Source: Corynebacterium yonathiae (GTDB taxonomy: Bacteria > Actinomycetota > Actinomycetes > Mycobacteriales > Mycobacteriaceae). Taken from it: a DNA stretch of 64,000 nucleotides. The position numbers and the translations under genes were made by a program. The DNA is taken from positions 62,001-126,000 of the forward strand of contig NZ_JAKMUZ010000001.1 in the NCBI RefSeq assembly GCF_027570195.1, given 5' to 3'. Of the stretch, positions 19,141 to 28,708 are shown piece after piece. Position 1 is the first letter of the stretch. The number at the start of each line of letters is the position of its first letter. The notes under the pieces were generated by a model. The model was not told where the DNA came from. It saw nothing but the letters and a program-made list of their open reading frames with translations, and ran no database searches.

Positions 19141-19986
19141 CTAAAAGCGGGCGATGCGTAAATCAGAAGCCAAGATCGCCTCCGCACCGAGTTGGGAAAG
19201 CCGGTCCATGACCTGGTTGGCGTTTTTCTTGGGAACCATCGCGCGCACTGCCACCCAGCCCTCACGCGCCAAGGGCGATACCGTAGGGCCGGTCAACCCG
19301 GGAGTAGTACCAGCGGCTGCATCGAGGTTAGATTGAGCGATGTTGTAATCGATCATCAAATAGGTGCGAGCGTGCAAAATTCCCTGCATGCGGTCGAGTA
19401 CCACCTGCTCTTCTTCACTAACCTCGACGCCTGGGCGCTTGATTACTACGGCCTCGGACTCGACGATCGGCTCGCCGAACGGCGCCAAACCTTGTTGGCG
19501 CAAGGTAGTACCAGTTGACACGACATCAGCAATTACATCGGCAACGCCTAACCGGATGGAGATCTCTACCGCTCCGTCTAGCCGAATAACATCGGCCTCA
19601 ATCCCGTGTGCGGCGAGGTTTGCACGGACAAGATTGGGGTAAGAGGTCGCAATTCGACGCCCCTCCAGGTGAGAGATATCCCACTCCTCCCCCTGCGGGG
19701 CTGCATAGCGGAATGTAGACCCTCCAAACCCTAATGGCAGAACCTCGTCAAAGCTTGCCTTCGAATCGAGAGCTAGGTCGCGACCGGTAATGCCCAGATC
19801 CAACACTCCGCGGGCGACATAAATGGCGATATCTTTGGGCCTTAAGAAAAAGAACTCAACCCCGTTATCCGGATCCACCACATTGAGGGTTTTGGAATGT
19901 CCACGGCCCTTGTAGCCGGCCTCTGTAAGAATGTCCACCGCGGATTCTGACAATGAGCCTTTGTTCGGTACAGCAATCTTGATCAT
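19141..19986 (-). CDS. hisG: ATP phosphoribosyltransferase (long form)
   Basis: First step of histidine biosynthesis (ATP + PRPP to phosphoribosyl-ATP). The length, 281 aa, is that of the long, HisZ-independent form with a C-terminal ACT-like regulatory domain. DLGITGRDL is visible near residue 72 and the PRPP-binding segment DVVSTGTTLRQQGL near residue 155. GGAAGGAA precedes the ATG. It follows hisE by 29 bp, the usual actinobacterial hisE-hisG pair. Confidence 0.96.
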   Translation of the reverse strand: MIKIAVPNKGSLSESAVDILTEAGYKGRGHSKTLNVVDPDNGVEFFFLRPKDIAIYVARGVLDLGITGRDLALDSKASFDEVLPLGFGGSTFRYAAPQGEEWDISHLEGRRIATSYPNLVRANLAAHGIEADVIRLDGAVEISIRLGVADVIADVVSTGTTLRQQGLAPFGEPIVESEAVVIKRPGVEVSEEEQVVLDRMQGILHARTYLMIDYNIAQSNLDAAAGTTPGLTGPTVSPLAREGWVAVRAMVPKKNANQVMDRLSQLGAEAILASDLRIARF

Positions 19987-20015
19987 GCGGTTCCTTCCGT
20001 CCTGTGGGGCCCTGC

Positions 20016-20279
20016 TTAGAGGTAGTTGTAAATGTCTTCTGGGGTAAGCCCGCGCTTGAGCATCATGACCTGAGTCCAGTAGAGCAGCTGCGACATCTCT
20101 TCTGCTAGCTCAGCATCGGATTGATACTCCGCGGCGATCCACACTTCTCCGGCTTCTTCAATGATCTTTTTGCCGATGTGATGCTCGCCTTTATCCAATG
20201 CGGCCACAGTGCCGGAACCCGCGGGGCGCTGGGCGGCTTTCTCGGTCAATTCAGCAAAAAGAGTCTCAAAGTTCTTCAC
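20016..20279 (-). CDS. hisE: Phosphoribosyl-ATP pyrophosphatase
   Basis: Second step of histidine biosynthesis, hydrolysing PR-ATP to PR-AMP. The protein has 87 aa with a GTG start at 20279. The MazG-like helices carry [13 protein letters not shown] and [10 protein letters not shown], the acidic metal-binding clusters of HisE. It is cotranscribed with hisG. Confidence 0.95.
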   Translation of the reverse strand: MKNFETLFAELTEKAAQRPAGSGTVAALDKGEHHIGKKIIEEAGEVWIAAEYQSDAELAEEMSQLLYWTQVMMLKRGLTPEDIYNYL

Positions 20280-20331
20280 GCCTACCTATTGTTCCACAGG
20301 TAGTTAGAGAATGTAGTAAAACTCTGAAGTT

Positions 20332-21054
20332 CTACTGCTGCGCTGAAATCTTGCTAAACCACTCATAAACGTCGCAGGCCTGAGCGCCCGCGAGGTGCCG
20401 CGAATCACGGAGCCGGGAAAGCTCGGTAACCTCCGGCGGAACTTCCACCTCGTCACCTTCTGGCAGGCCGATGACCACACAGCCAGCATCAACTGCGGCG
20501 CGCATTCCGGTTGCGGAATCTTCAAAAACCAAGCATTGCGCGGGCTTTGCTCCGATGCGGCGGGCCGCTTCGAGGTACATATCCGGAGCAGGTTTCCCGG
20601 CCGGCACTTCATCCCCGCAAATGGTATCGACGAAGTATTGGCGTCCCAACGCGCTGATAGCGGCATCAGCGACGTTGCGTTCGGTATTAGTTGTCACCAT
20701 CATCGGTACCCCATCCACTTTCAGCTCATCCAGCAACGCAGGAATGCCGGGAAATATCTCCAGCTTTCGAGCGAAAAGCCCCTTGACATAGTCAAACATC
20801 CGAGCTCGGTATCGATCGCTGTCACCGGGCTGCAGTGTCACCCCCGCATTATCTGCGCAGATACCCAAAGTCCTCTCAAAAGTCGCCCCTATAGTGGCAA
20901 GGCGCTGGGTGGGCGTCAGCCGCTTCCCCAAAAGCTCCGAGAGATAGAACGTTGCTTCCGCCCAGAGTGGCTCCGAATTGGTGAGTGTGCCATCCATGTC
21001 CCAGAAAATGGCGGCGGGCTTAGTCAGACTAGAAACGGCATCGGGGTGCGGCAC
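20332..21054 (-). CDS. HAD-superfamily hydrolase (beta-phosphoglucomutase/phosphatase type)
   Basis: HAD phosphatase, 240 aa from a GTG at 21054. Motif I WDMDGTLTNSEP, motif II MVTTNTE and motif IV FEDSATGMRAAVDAG are all present, together with a helical cap after motif I (subfamily IA). The GTG was chosen because TAGTTT ends 7 nt upstream (leaderless pattern). An ATG at 21120 would add 22 residues with no family similarity and no ribosome-binding site. It lies just upstream of hisE. The substrate is unknown; the position suggests, but does not show, a link to histidine or nucleotide metabolism. Confidence 0.82.
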   Translation of the reverse strand: MPHPDAVSSLTKPAAIFWDMDGTLTNSEPLWAEATFYLSELLGKRLTPTQRLATIGATFERTLGICADNAGVTLQPGDSDRYRARMFDYVKGLFARKLEIFPGIPALLDELKVDGVPMMVTTNTERNVADAAISALGRQYFVDTICGDEVPAGKPAPDMYLEAARRIGAKPAQCLVFEDSATGMRAAVDAGCVVIGLPEGDEVEVPPEVTELSRLRDSRHLAGAQACDVYEWFSKISAQQ

Positions 21055-21183
21055 GAGAATTAAACTATCTTTCTCTTGAAAAAGGGCGGAATGGTGGATC
21101 CGATTATGCACTAAAGGCATAGTAGTAAGCGCCAAGCTGCGAACATGCCGCGGGCCGGCGCTTAAAAGGTGGGAAGGCAGGAA

Positions 21184-21567
21184 CTAAAAGTCTAGTTCCG
21201 GAATGTGCGATAGAGCCTCGTCGTCTGCTCCAGTTGCCGCACAAGCGTTGTAGATAAGCTCAGAAAGCTCTTCCTTTTCTTCCGGCTCAAGGACAGCATC
21301 GTGCTGCGCACGATTAAAATCGGCCAATGCGCGAACAGTTTTGGACAACACGGCTACCAGTTGCGGGCCATCCGGATCGTCCGGAAGGGCATCCAGCCCA
21401 TCGAGCATATTCTCAAGGTGACCACGCAGCTCCGGAAGGACGCTGGCATCAAACGGAGCTTCCCAGAACTCCTTCTCCTCCTCCTTGAGGTAATCGCCAG
21501 TGGCGAAGGACTTCAGGTCATTTATGAACTCATCTACGGTGGGCTGGAAATCGGCGCGAATGCTCAT
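21184..21567 (-). CDS. Uncharacterised acidic protein
   Basis: I do not recognise this 127-aa protein. It is strongly acidic, rich in Glu/Asp/Leu and predicted mostly helical, with no signal peptide, membrane segment or cysteine cluster (a single Cys near residue 110). It lies between mshC and the HAD phosphatase on the same strand, 24 bp after the mshC stop, so it may be cotranscribed with mshC. It looks like a real gene because the reading frame is codon-typical and intergenic gaps on both sides are short. Confidence 0.7.
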   Translation of the reverse strand: MSIRADFQPTVDEFINDLKSFATGDYLKEEEKEFWEAPFDASVLPELRGHLENMLDGLDALPDDPDGPQLVAVLSKTVRALADFNRAQHDAVLEPEEKEELSELIYNACAATGADDEALSHIPELDF

Positions 21568-21591
21568 GCTGTAGATACTGCCTTATCTTGG

Positions 21592-22830
21592 CTAAACCTG
21601 CACGCCGAGAAGTGATTTTAGTGCGGTGCGAACCAAATCGGCTGCCCCTTCTTCGTCTGCGCCACGGTTAGCCTGTGACCACTCATCCACAGCCGCTAGC
21701 GCCGTCGGGGTATCCAAGTCATTGGCAATCGCTGCGCGCAGCTTGGCGACGACTCCCTGAGCCCCTGCCAAGCTGCCAGGCGTAGCCACTGCCTCCCGCC
21801 ATGCGGACAGACGTTGCTTTGCCTCTTCAAGCACTTCATCCGACCAGTCGCGCTCGTCGCGGTAATGCCCAGCGAAGACACCCAAGCGGATAGCGGAAGG
21901 CTCCTCGCCCGCTTCTACCAATTTGTGGACAAAGACGAGGTTGCCCAAGGACTTAGACATCTTGACCCCGTCGAGGCCGATCATGCCTGTATGCACATAG
22001 AATTTTGCCATGCGGTCCACGCCCAGGGCCGCCTCGGCATGAGCAGCGGAGAACTCGTGGTGCGGGAACTTAAGATCGCTGCCGCCACCTTGGATATCAA
22101 AAGTGGATCCCAGGCGATTGGTGGCGATAGCGGAACACTCAATATGCCAACCTGGGCGGCCAGGCCCAAATGGCGACTCCCAGGCTGGTTCGCCCTGGCG
22201 GTGAGCGCGCCAGATGAGTGCATCAAGTGGGTTCTTCTTACCCGGGCGGTCCGGATCGCCGCCACGCTCAGCAAAGAAGGTCTGCATCTCTTCGGCAGAA
22301 TAGTTGGACTCGTAGCCGAATTGCTCGGTGGCCTCGATCGAGGCATAGATATCTGGGTACTCTGGGTCGTCTACGACATAGGCCGCACCGACGTCAAGAA
22401 GCTTCTGGACCATCTCCACGATTTCATCGACGGCCTCCATGGCGCCGACATAGTCCTGCGGCGGAAAGACGGAGAGCAACTCCATATCGGAGCGGAAAAG
22501 GTCAATCTGAGAAGTACCGAGCTCTCGCCAGTCCACACCGTCGCGTTCGGCGCGCTCAAAAAGAGGATCATCGACGTCAGTAATGTTTTGGACGTAGTGG
22601 ACCTTCTTCCCAGCGTCCAAGAACGCACGATAGATAAGGTCAAACGTCAAATATGTGGCGGCATGGCCCAAGTGGGTGGAGTCATAGGGCGTAATGCCAC
22701 ACACGTAGATGGTGGCGGTATCCCCGGCGACCTCTACGGGCGCGATGGTTTGATTCGCGGAATCGTACAAGCGCAGCTGCGCCGCTTCACCGGGCACAGG
22801 GCGGAAAGAAGGTATAGGCCAAGAATGCAT
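21592..22830 (-). CDS. mshC: L-cysteine:1D-myo-inosityl-2-amino-2-deoxy-alpha-D-glucopyranoside ligase MshC
   Basis: ATP-dependent ligase joining cysteine to GlcN-Ins in mycothiol biosynthesis, an actinobacterial thiol pathway. The protein has 412 aa and is related to class I CysRS. The nucleotide-binding HIGH-like motif is in [16 protein letters not shown] and the KMSKS loop in KMSKSLGN; the Cys in YVCGITPYD is the expected zinc ligand. The ATG at 22830 (MHSWPIPSF) was chosen because TAGTAT ends 7 nt upstream and the family N-terminus begins this way. An ATG at 22839 would overlap that box. It is downstream of uppP. Confidence 0.94.
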   Translation of the reverse strand: MHSWPIPSFRPVPGEAAQLRLYDSANQTIAPVEVAGDTATIYVCGITPYDSTHLGHAATYLTFDLIYRAFLDAGKKVHYVQNITDVDDPLFERAERDGVDWRELGTSQIDLFRSDMELLSVFPPQDYVGAMEAVDEIVEMVQKLLDVGAAYVVDDPEYPDIYASIEATEQFGYESNYSAEEMQTFFAERGGDPDRPGKKNPLDALIWRAHRQGEPAWESPFGPGRPGWHIECSAIATNRLGSTFDIQGGGSDLKFPHHEFSAAHAEAALGVDRMAKFYVHTGMIGLDGVKMSKSLGNLVFVHKLVEAGEEPSAIRLGVFAGHYRDERDWSDEVLEEAKQRLSAWREAVATPGSLAGAQGVVAKLRAAIANDLDTPTALAAVDEWSQANRGADEEGAADLVRTALKSLLGVQV

Positions 22831-22843
22831 AGCCACCATACTA
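22831..22843 (-). promoter_or_regulatory. -10 box (TAGTAT) of mshC, leaderless type
   Basis: Minus-strand TAGTAT at 22843-22838 lies 7 nt before the mshC ATG and inside the 25-bp gap after uppP, so mshC may be transcribed independently. No -35 box is obvious. Confidence 0.45.
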
Positions 22844-22855
22844 ACGCGGTGTGCT

Positions 22856-23710
22856 TTAGAGCGGCTGCAGGACTCCCAGTACCAATAGGATCATAACGAG
22901 AACACCGACGGGGATGCGGTAAGCGGCAAACCACGAGAAGGAGTGGTTGCCCACGAACTTCAGCAACCAGGCAATGGAGGCGTAGCCCAAGGCAAAGGCA
23001 ATACCGGTGCCGACCAAGAGCTGGAGACCGGTGGCGGATTGGCCGGCTTCGGGAGAAAAGGCGTCGGGAAGCGAGAAAAGCCCCGAAGCCAGCACTGCCG
23101 GAATGGCAAGCAAGAAGCTAAAGCGCGTGGCCACTTCGCGGTCCAGCCCCAGGAACAAACCACCAGAGATGGTGCCGCCGGATCGAGAAACACCCGGAAT
23201 GAGCGCCAAGCACTGGCACAGCCCCATGACGATGGCATCTTTCATGGTCAACTCCTCAAAACCGCGCTCCTTTTTCCCAATCTTTTCTGCGGCGATGAAC
23301 ACAAAGGAGAAAAGGATCAGCATTGCGGCGGTAATCCACAAATTGCGCAGGGCACCGCGGATTGCGTCTTCGAAGGCGTAGCCGATGATTCCAATGGGAA
23401 TGGAGCCCACGATGACCATCCATCCCATGCGCCAGTCTTGGTCACGAGAGGATTTATCGGTCCAGCCGCGGAACCAACCGGAAAGAATCTGCCAAATCAT
23501 AGGGGCGAAATAGACCAGCACGGCCAGCTCCGTACCCAGCTGAATAACGGCGGTAAAGGAAGCGCCGGCGTCTTTGCCCCAAAACAGTTCGGAAACAATG
23601 CGCAGGTGACCGGAAGAACTGACCGGAAGAAATTCGGTCAGCCCCTGCACGATCGACAAAACGATGACCTGCGCCCAAGAAACAGCGTCAGTAGCGGTAT
23701 TAGAAATCAC
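22856..23710 (-). CDS. uppP: Undecaprenyl-diphosphatase UppP (BacA)
   Basis: Membrane enzyme that recycles the peptidoglycan lipid carrier by dephosphorylating undecaprenyl diphosphate. The protein has 284 aa with a GTG start and eight or so membrane segments. The signature motifs [15 protein letters not shown] (N-terminal, catalytic Glu/Ser/His) and [11 protein letters not shown] (second motif with the key Arg) are intact. A TAGGGT box lies 7 nt before the GTG. It is divergent from the lipoprotein gene and upstream of mshC. Confidence 0.97.
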   Translation of the reverse strand: MISNTATDAVSWAQVIVLSIVQGLTEFLPVSSSGHLRIVSELFWGKDAGASFTAVIQLGTELAVLVYFAPMIWQILSGWFRGWTDKSSRDQDWRMGWMVIVGSIPIGIIGYAFEDAIRGALRNLWITAAMLILFSFVFIAAEKIGKKERGFEELTMKDAIVMGLCQCLALIPGVSRSGGTISGGLFLGLDREVATRFSFLLAIPAVLASGLFSLPDAFSPEAGQSATGLQLLVGTGIAFALGYASIAWLLKFVGNHSFSWFAAYRIPVGVLVMILLVLGVLQPL

Positions 23711-23776
23711 CTGCTTTACCCTACAGCCGCGCTAAGCTTCGGGTTTTTACAACGCGCACTGTTAGGATTAGTAGCC
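23711..23776. promoter_or_regulatory. Divergent leaderless promoters uppP / LppL-like lipoprotein
   Basis: The 66-bp gap carries TAGGGT (minus strand, 23723-23718) 7 nt before the uppP GTG and TAGGAT (plus strand, 23763-23768) 8 nt before the lipoprotein GTG. Neither gene has a ribosome-binding site. Both transcripts therefore probably start at the start codon. Confidence 0.5.
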
Positions 23777-24823
23777 GTGAAATCTCAATCCGGCACCGCA
23801 CTTGTCTTTTCCAGTTTGCTGGCGTTAAGCGCCACCGCATTGGCCGCCTGCCAGTCCGAAGTGGGCGTGGGGGCCGATCCAGAAACCGCGGTTAAGGGCA
23901 ACGCCACCCCGGCGGCCTCCCCTGTCAAGGCAGACCCGGAGGGCACCGTCGTAGACCTCAAAGAGGACATCACGGACCTTGCCGCCTTTGCTGACGTGCT
24001 CGCCGTGCGCACTAAGAACCAGCTTCTCATTGGCAGTCAGAAAGAGCTTGCTGAAAATAAGGCCACTGCTTTAGACATTTCCGCGGAGTGCGGCGATCTC
24101 AGCTCATCTTCCTCAGGCTTCGTACTGGCCTGCCCAGAAAAGGTCCTGCTCATCGATCCCTCCTCTCCCGATTCTCCCGAGGAGGTCCGTATGGAAGAAG
24201 AGACTCCCGTTACCGTTGCGACCCAGCTATCCAGCGGCGAGGTCTTCGCCACCTCAGCCGATTCCAGCACAGTAGGCATCTATAAAGATGGCAAACGCGA
24301 AGGCGACATCGAGGTCGAAGCCGGATCGGATCAGCTCCTGGCCGTGCCCAATTCCACGGGTGACGATGGGGTGGTACGCATCCTCCGCGAGGATTCCACC
24401 ATTCAAAACGTGGATTGGACTAATGACCGCGCGGGCGGCCGCCTACGCGTAGGCCAGGGCGTAGGGAGCATCGCGGTGGGCGACAACGGCGTTGTCCTCG
24501 CCTCCGATACCGAGGGCGGCCGATTGGCTATCTACACTTCCGATGACGTCGTTCGCCTGCACCAATACGGCAACGTAGATGGCACCCCATGGGGCGTAGC
24601 CTGGGATAAAGAGCGCAATCTGGCGTGGGTCAGCGCCACCGACACAAATACGGCTCACGCCTATGCCATAGATAAGGGCGTTCCAAAGCTACGCGGCGAT
24701 ATTCCCACCGTCCCAGACGCACAAAATATCGCCGTGCTTGGCGACGGCACCTTCGTCGCCGCCTCCGCCACCGGCCACGGCCTGCAGTTTGTGGACACAC
24801 CGCACCTGAAGAAGGAGTCTTAA
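23777..24823 (+). CDS. LppL-like secreted lipoprotein, beta-propeller-type
   Basis: Exported lipoprotein of 348 aa. The GTG at 23777 begins [20 protein letters not shown], a signal peptide followed by the lipobox LAAC (Cys near residue 24). The mature part shows repeated short motifs ending in acidic turns (for example [16 protein letters not shown] and [19 protein letters not shown]), consistent with a YncE/NHL-like propeller. The position between uppP and pyrD matches Rv2138 (lppL) in M. tuberculosis. The reading frame is open far upstream, antisense to uppP, but only the part from 23777 has gene character. Function unknown; probably envelope-associated. Confidence 0.85.
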   Translation: MKSQSGTALVFSSLLALSATALAACQSEVGVGADPETAVKGNATPAASPVKADPEGTVVDLKEDITDLAAFADVLAVRTKNQLLIGSQKELAENKATALDISAECGDLSSSSSGFVLACPEKVLLIDPSSPDSPEEVRMEEETPVTVATQLSSGEVFATSADSSTVGIYKDGKREGDIEVEAGSDQLLAVPNSTGDDGVVRILREDSTIQNVDWTNDRAGGRLRVGQGVGSIAVGDNGVVLASDTEGGRLAIYTSDDVVRLHQYGNVDGTPWGVAWDKERNLAWVSATDTNTAHAYAIDKGVPKLRGDIPTVPDAQNIAVLGDGTFVAASATGHGLQFVDTPHLKKES

Positions 24824-24827
24824 CACC

Positions 24828-25943
24828 ATGCCCAGCACTATCGAACGACTGCGCGCGCAGGCCTACCAAGTGGCGTTGCGTGGCATGTTTCAGCTTAGCC
24901 CGGAGCGAATCCACGGAATCATCAACACTGCCCTGAGCGGACTCCAAGCGGCCGGGCCGGCCAACCGGGCCCTGGCAAAGGTACTGCCGGTCAACGATCC
25001 GGTGCTACGCCAAGAGGTCTTTGGCGTCGAGTTCCCCCGTCCGCTGGGCCTTGCCGCCGGATTCGATAAGAACGCCGCGGCGGCTGATACTTGGTCCCCG
25101 ATTGGCTTTGGCTTTGCAGAGTTGGGCACCGTCACCGCCCAACCACAGCCCGGCAACCCGGCTCCGCGCCTTTTCCGCCTCAAGGCAGATAAAGCCATCC
25201 TGAACCGCATGGGCTTTAACAATGAAGGTGCAGCAGCTGCCGCAGAAAACCTGCGCAAGCGCCGCTACAGCGATGTCATAGGCATCAATATTGGCAAGAC
25301 CAAAATAACCCCTGCCGAGCATGCTGTAGAAGACTACCGCCGCTCCGCGTCCGTATTAGGCGACCTAGCAGATTTCTTGGTAGTCAATGTTTCTTCGCCC
25401 AATACCCCGGGCCTGCGCGACCTGCAAGCAGTGGAGTCGCTGCGCCCCATTCTTTCTGCCGTGCAAGAATGCACCGCAGTTCCAGTGTTGGTGAAAATCG
25501 CTCCCGATCTTTCTGATGCCGACGTAGATGCAGTGGCAGACCTAGCCCTTGAACTCGGCCTCGACGGAATCGTAGCGACTAATACCACTATTTCCCGTGA
25601 GGGCCTGAAGACCCCACCCGCCGAGGTGAAAGACATGGGTGCCGGTGGCGTATCCGGCCCTCCGGTAGCTGAGCGCTCCCTAGAGGTACTGCTCCGACTC
25701 AATGAGCGAGTTGGCGGCCAGCTCACCCTCATCTCCGTCGGGGGCATCTCCACGCCGGAGCAGGCATGGGAACGCATCACTTCCGGCGCTTCCCTGTTGC
25801 AAGGCTACACCGGCCTCATCTACGGCGGTCCGGATTGGATCCGCGATATCCACCGTGGCATTGCCGCCCAAATCCGTGCCCACGGCTTGCACAATATTTC
25901 GCAGGCAGTTGGCTCAGGCCTCCCGTGGAAGCCCGTGGATTAA
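24828..25943 (+). CDS. pyrD: Dihydroorotate dehydrogenase (quinone), class 2
   Basis: Membrane-associated FMN enzyme of pyrimidine synthesis that passes electrons to quinone. The protein has 371 aa. An N-terminal amphipathic helix region ([12 protein letters not shown]) precedes the barrel. The catalytic serine lies in [15 protein letters not shown], and [10 protein letters not shown] and [10 protein letters not shown] are class-2 landmarks. AAGGAG precedes the ATG, 4 bp after the lipoprotein stop, so the two genes are probably cotranscribed. Confidence 0.97.
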   Translation: MPSTIERLRAQAYQVALRGMFQLSPERIHGIINTALSGLQAAGPANRALAKVLPVNDPVLRQEVFGVEFPRPLGLAAGFDKNAAAADTWSPIGFGFAELGTVTAQPQPGNPAPRLFRLKADKAILNRMGFNNEGAAAAAENLRKRRYSDVIGINIGKTKITPAEHAVEDYRRSASVLGDLADFLVVNVSSPNTPGLRDLQAVESLRPILSAVQECTAVPVLVKIAPDLSDADVDAVADLALELGLDGIVATNTTISREGLKTPPAEVKDMGAGGVSGPPVAERSLEVLLRLNERVGGQLTLISVGGISTPEQAWERITSGASLLQGYTGLIYGGPDWIRDIHRGIAAQIRAHGLHNISQAVGSGLPWKPVD

Positions 25944-25976
25944 TCCCAATCGAAGACTCTCGTTTAAGGAAGATAG

Positions 25977-26019
25977 TCTGCCTCCCTTCCCTGCTTTAGG
26001 CAGGTGGCGGGCGGATTTT
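25977..26019 (+). terminator. Putative terminator after pyrD
   Basis: Inner hairpin CCTGC-TTTAG-GCAGG within outer arms TCTGCC / GGCGGA, followed by TTTT. It fits termination of pyrD; the stem has an internal loop. Confidence 0.5.
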
Positions 26020-26039
26020 CTTTGTCTACACGGCACTGG

Positions 26040-26432
26040 CTAGGCTTGTGCCATAGCGCTGCGCCGGAGAATAAGTGCACACAGCACTGCGAAACCGGCG
26101 TAGAACAGCACCCAAAATTGCGCTTGGGTAAATAAAATTCCGCCGGGTAAGAAGCGGCTCGCCGCGATGACTACGATCGCAGCCACTAATGCTGAAACCT
26201 GGGCGCGGCTTCCCGCCTGACTCTTGCTCATGGTGCTAAAGGCCCCGACGAGGAACGCAGCAGCAACAATAGCTGCCTTCGAATACGTCCATGCGAAATC
26301 GGCTCCCCAGCCATCCGTGAAGACAGAGATTAACGCGAAAAGAGCCAGCACGAATGCAACCACCATGAAGGCACCGCCAACCCGCAGGGTTGCTGGTGGG
26401 CTCGCCTGCGATGTACTAGAGCTACGTGCCAT
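26040..26432 (-). CDS. Small membrane protein, four predicted TM segments
   Basis: Not recognised by family. The 130-aa product has a short Ser-rich N-terminus and four hydrophobic segments (about residues 20-40, 50-70, 80-100 and 105-125). The ATG at 26432 shares its A with the TAA stop of the ybhB-like gene (TAATG overlap), so translation is coupled and the two may act together. A longer start would lie inside that gene. Confidence 0.75.
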   Translation of the reverse strand: MARSSSTSQASPPATLRVGGAFMVVAFVLALFALISVFTDGWGADFAWTYSKAAIVAAAFLVGAFSTMSKSQAGSRAQVSALVAAIVVIAASRFLPGGILFTQAQFWVLFYAGFAVLCALILRRSAMAQA

Positions 26433-26971
26433 TACTTTGCCTCGTACCAGCCCCACAAAATGGCACGGCCTAGCGCGTGGAAATGCAGGTTGAAACCGAG
26501 CACAGTCGGCGTTGCATCTGGGTCGATATCGAGCTTTTCCACGTCTACTGCATGGACTGCATACAGGTAGCGGTGAGGTGCGTGACCTGCAGGAGGGTTA
26601 GCACCATAGTAAGTTCGCTCACCCGAATCATTGCGCAGGCTAATGACGCCGTCAATGCCCAGGTCTTCTGCAGCACCAGCATTGGTAGGCAACTCGCTTA
26701 CCTCAGCGGGGATATTGAACGCCGCCCAGTGCCAGAAACCAGAAGCGGTGGGCGCATCTGGGTCGAAACAGGTTACGGCCAGGGACTTAGTGCCTTCCGG
26801 CAAACCGGACCATGCAAGCTGAGGGGAAACGTTTTCTGGCGCCCGGAGCTTTTCTTGCAGCTCGTCGCCTTCGACCACATCGGTGGAGGAGAGAACGAAG
26901 GAAGGAACATCGCGTAGCGCCGCATAGGGATCGGGTCCTGGAAAGCGGGAGTCATCTGCATAAGTAGTCAT
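26432..26971 (-). CDS. YbhB/YbcL-type phosphatidylethanolamine-binding (PEBP) protein
   Basis: PEBP/Raf-kinase-inhibitor-like fold, 179 aa, from the ATG at 26971 preceded by AAAGGAG. The ligand-pocket motifs CFDPDAPTASGFWHWAAFN and YYGANPPAGHAPHRYLYAVHA are intact. There is no signal peptide, so it is cytosolic. The homolog in M. tuberculosis, Rv2140c, is likewise near pyrD. The biochemical role of bacterial members is uncertain. Confidence 0.9.
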   Translation of the reverse strand: MTTYADDSRFPGPDPYAALRDVPSFVLSSTDVVEGDELQEKLRAPENVSPQLAWSGLPEGTKSLAVTCFDPDAPTASGFWHWAAFNIPAEVSELPTNAGAAEDLGIDGVISLRNDSGERTYYGANPPAGHAPHRYLYAVHAVDVEKLDIDPDATPTVLGFNLHFHALGRAILWGWYEAK

Positions 26972-27129
26972 AGACTCCTTTGTACCCCACCTCACAAGCT
27001 ACTGTCGATGTGGTGTACCCCCAAGCCGCGACGAAAAGTCCCCCACAGGTCACGCCGTCCACCCAGGCTTACAACGATGTATTTCTTCTCTACCTTAACG
27101 GGAAGATTTTCACACCGTGCGCTGGCGAT

Positions 27130-27159
27130 TTGTAAAGCAAGCCCAGAGCAGGATACAGT
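27130..27159 (+). promoter_or_regulatory. Promoter of tRNA-Leu
   Basis: TTGTAA (27130-27135), an 18-nt spacer, then TACAGT (27154-27159), about 36 bp before the mature tRNA 5' end. Confidence 0.55.
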
Positions 27160-27195
27160 ATCGGAGTGCCCAGCCGAGGGGCTGATAAACACCCT

Positions 27196-27281
27196 GCCCG
27201 GGTGGCGGAATGGCAGACGCGCTAGCTTGAGGTGCTAGTGTCCTATTAACGGACGTGGGGGTTCAAGTCCCCCCTCGGGCA
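27196..27281 (+). tRNA. tRNA-Leu, anticodon GAG
   Basis: Class II tRNA of 86 nt. The acceptor stem GCCCGGG pairs with CTCGGGC near the 3' end (one G-U pair), followed by discriminator A. The anticodon stem CTAGC/GCTAG encloses the loop TTGAGGT, giving anticodon GAG. A long variable arm (GTGTCCTATTAACGGACGT) and the T-loop GTTCAAGTCC are present. CCA is not encoded. It reads CUC and CUU leucine codons. Confidence 0.95.
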
Positions 27282-27287
27282 CAGCGG

Positions 27288-27322
27288 TCCGGCGGTTATC
27301 TTCAAGGTAGCCGCCGGATTTT
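27288..27322 (+). terminator. Terminator after tRNA-Leu
   Basis: TCCGGCGG / CCGCCGGA inverted repeat followed by TTTTT, beginning 7 nt after the tRNA. Confidence 0.85.
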
Positions 27323-27359
27323 TCTATTCAGCACTCTCATTAGGATTACTATCGCCCCC

Positions 27360-28076
27360 ATGACCACACTTTTGAGTTGGGCGCGCAGCTTCGGCCACTT
27401 CCTCTTTTTGCTCGCCCAGTCCGCTTGGGAGTCAATCCTCCATTGGACGGTGCGTCGCTGGATAACTGTTATCGCCGCCATCGTCACCGTCATAGTCTTG
27501 TTTCATTTCTTCGACGTACCAAATGTGGCCCAACTTCGTGAATGCTCCGCTCGCCTCGGCGTGTGGTTTCCACCTCTTTTCGCTCTGGGTTATGTCATAT
27601 TTACCCAGTTCCCGTTTCCTCGGACGGTCTGGACAGTAACCGCCGGAATTCTATTCGGCCCATGGAAGGGCCTCACCTTATCCTTGTGCGCCCTGACCGT
27701 GTCAGCAGCCTTGTCGCTTCTTATTGTTCGCAAGCTCCTCGGCGACTGGATCCGCCCGCACCTAACTCACCCCGCAGTGTTCAAGATAAACGCCCATCTA
27801 GAGCGGCGTGGCTGGCTGGCCATCGCTTCCCTCCGCATGGTGGCGGGCGTTCCCTTTAGTCTCCTAAATTATGTTGCAGCTTTGACCCCTGTGAAGCCGA
27901 GCCACTTCGTTTTAGCCACCCTTCTTGGTTCCATCCCCACTACAGCCCTAGGTGTATTCTTCGGTGATGCCCTCACCGGCAGCACCTCGCCCGGCATTGT
28001 CGCCGCCATGGTCATCTTTGCGGCGATCGGCATAGGCGGGCTGTATGTGGATTCACGCCTGCCCACTCGCCCCTAA
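27360..28076 (+). CDS. DedA/TVP38 (SNARE-associated) family membrane protein
   Basis: Polytopic membrane protein of 238 aa. The core FPRTVWTVTAGILFGPWKGL and the later LRMVAGVPFSLLNYVAAL carry the two re-entrant motifs (G-x-x-F/L-G and R-x-x-P) of the VTT domain. Members transport or scramble lipids in the envelope; the substrate here is unknown. The ATG at 27360 was chosen because TACTAT ends 7 nt before it (leaderless pattern); upstream in-frame sequence lies in the tRNA. Confidence 0.88.
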   Translation: MTTLLSWARSFGHFLFLLAQSAWESILHWTVRRWITVIAAIVTVIVLFHFFDVPNVAQLRECSARLGVWFPPLFALGYVIFTQFPFPRTVWTVTAGILFGPWKGLTLSLCALTVSAALSLLIVRKLLGDWIRPHLTHPAVFKINAHLERRGWLAIASLRMVAGVPFSLLNYVAALTPVKPSHFVLATLLGSIPTTALGVFFGDALTGSTSPGIVAAMVIFAAIGIGGLYVDSRLPTRP

Positions 28077-28129
28077 GTCAAGTACGAGCGGTAGACTATT
28101 TCGCAATTGGTTCCTAAAGGAGGATTTCT

Positions 28130-28708
28130 GTGCTTGCTGTCCACGCCCGCTACCGCGGCCGCTCTGTGCGCCGCGCAGAGTTAGTCCAGCGATCCGCATC
28201 GGCATTATCCACCCTCAACGGCGTAGGCGAGTTCCATGTCCTTGGAGTGGAAGATATCTGCGCCGTAGTTGACTCAGCAACGGCCGTATGCGACGTGGTC
28301 ATGGCCCTGCTTGCCGACGGCGACTGGGCCATCGGCATCGGGATTAGCCCAGGCAACCAAGAAGACGAGGAAGGCGCGCGCCAGGTAGCTACCGCTGCAC
28401 TAAAGAAGTCCGCACGCATGGGGCAGGTCTACGCCAAGATCAATAAGCGCGGCCGTGCTTCCGAGGCAAGCGATATTGCGGCCACCTTTGCCCTGCTCGG
28501 ATACGTACTCCACAAGCGCACGATCGAGGGGCGCGAGGCTACTTCTTTGGTACGCGCGGGACTTAACCAAAATGAAGCGGCCGAAGAGTTAGGCATTTCC
28601 AAACAAGCCATGTCCCAGCGCCTTCAGGCGGCCGGCTGGAGCGCAGAAATGGCGGGATGGCAGTTGGCCGTCAACCTGATTGAACGCGCCAACCTCACCT
28701 ACCCCTAG
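28130..28708 (+). CDS. HTH-containing protein of unknown function
   Basis: 192 aa from a GTG at 28130 with a strong AAAGGAGG ribosome-binding site. The C-terminal part has a clear helix-turn-helix (NQNEAAEELGISKQAMSQRLQ, roughly residues 144-164). The N-terminal 110 residues contain WAIGIGISPG, loosely like the SatD/cyclase-type alpha-beta fold; I cannot assign it. It is probably a DNA-binding regulator. The stop overlaps the DUF3097 stop on the other strand by 3 bp at a CTAG. Confidence 0.75.
   Translation: MLAVHARYRGRSVRRAELVQRSASALSTLNGVGEFHVLGVEDICAVVDSATAVCDVVMALLADGDWAIGIGISPGNQEDEEGARQVATAALKKSARMGQVYAKINKRGRASEASDIAATFALLGYVLHKRTIEGREATSLVRAGLNQNEAAEELGISKQAMSQRLQAAGWSAEMAGWQLAVNLIERANLTYP

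Noticed and set aside
22943..23776. In-frame upstream extension of the lipoprotein reading frame to 626 codons
   Set aside because: This part is antisense to uppP, with low-complexity Gly/Asn/Gln translation. The signal peptide and lipobox begin at 23777, where a leaderless promoter box is also found.
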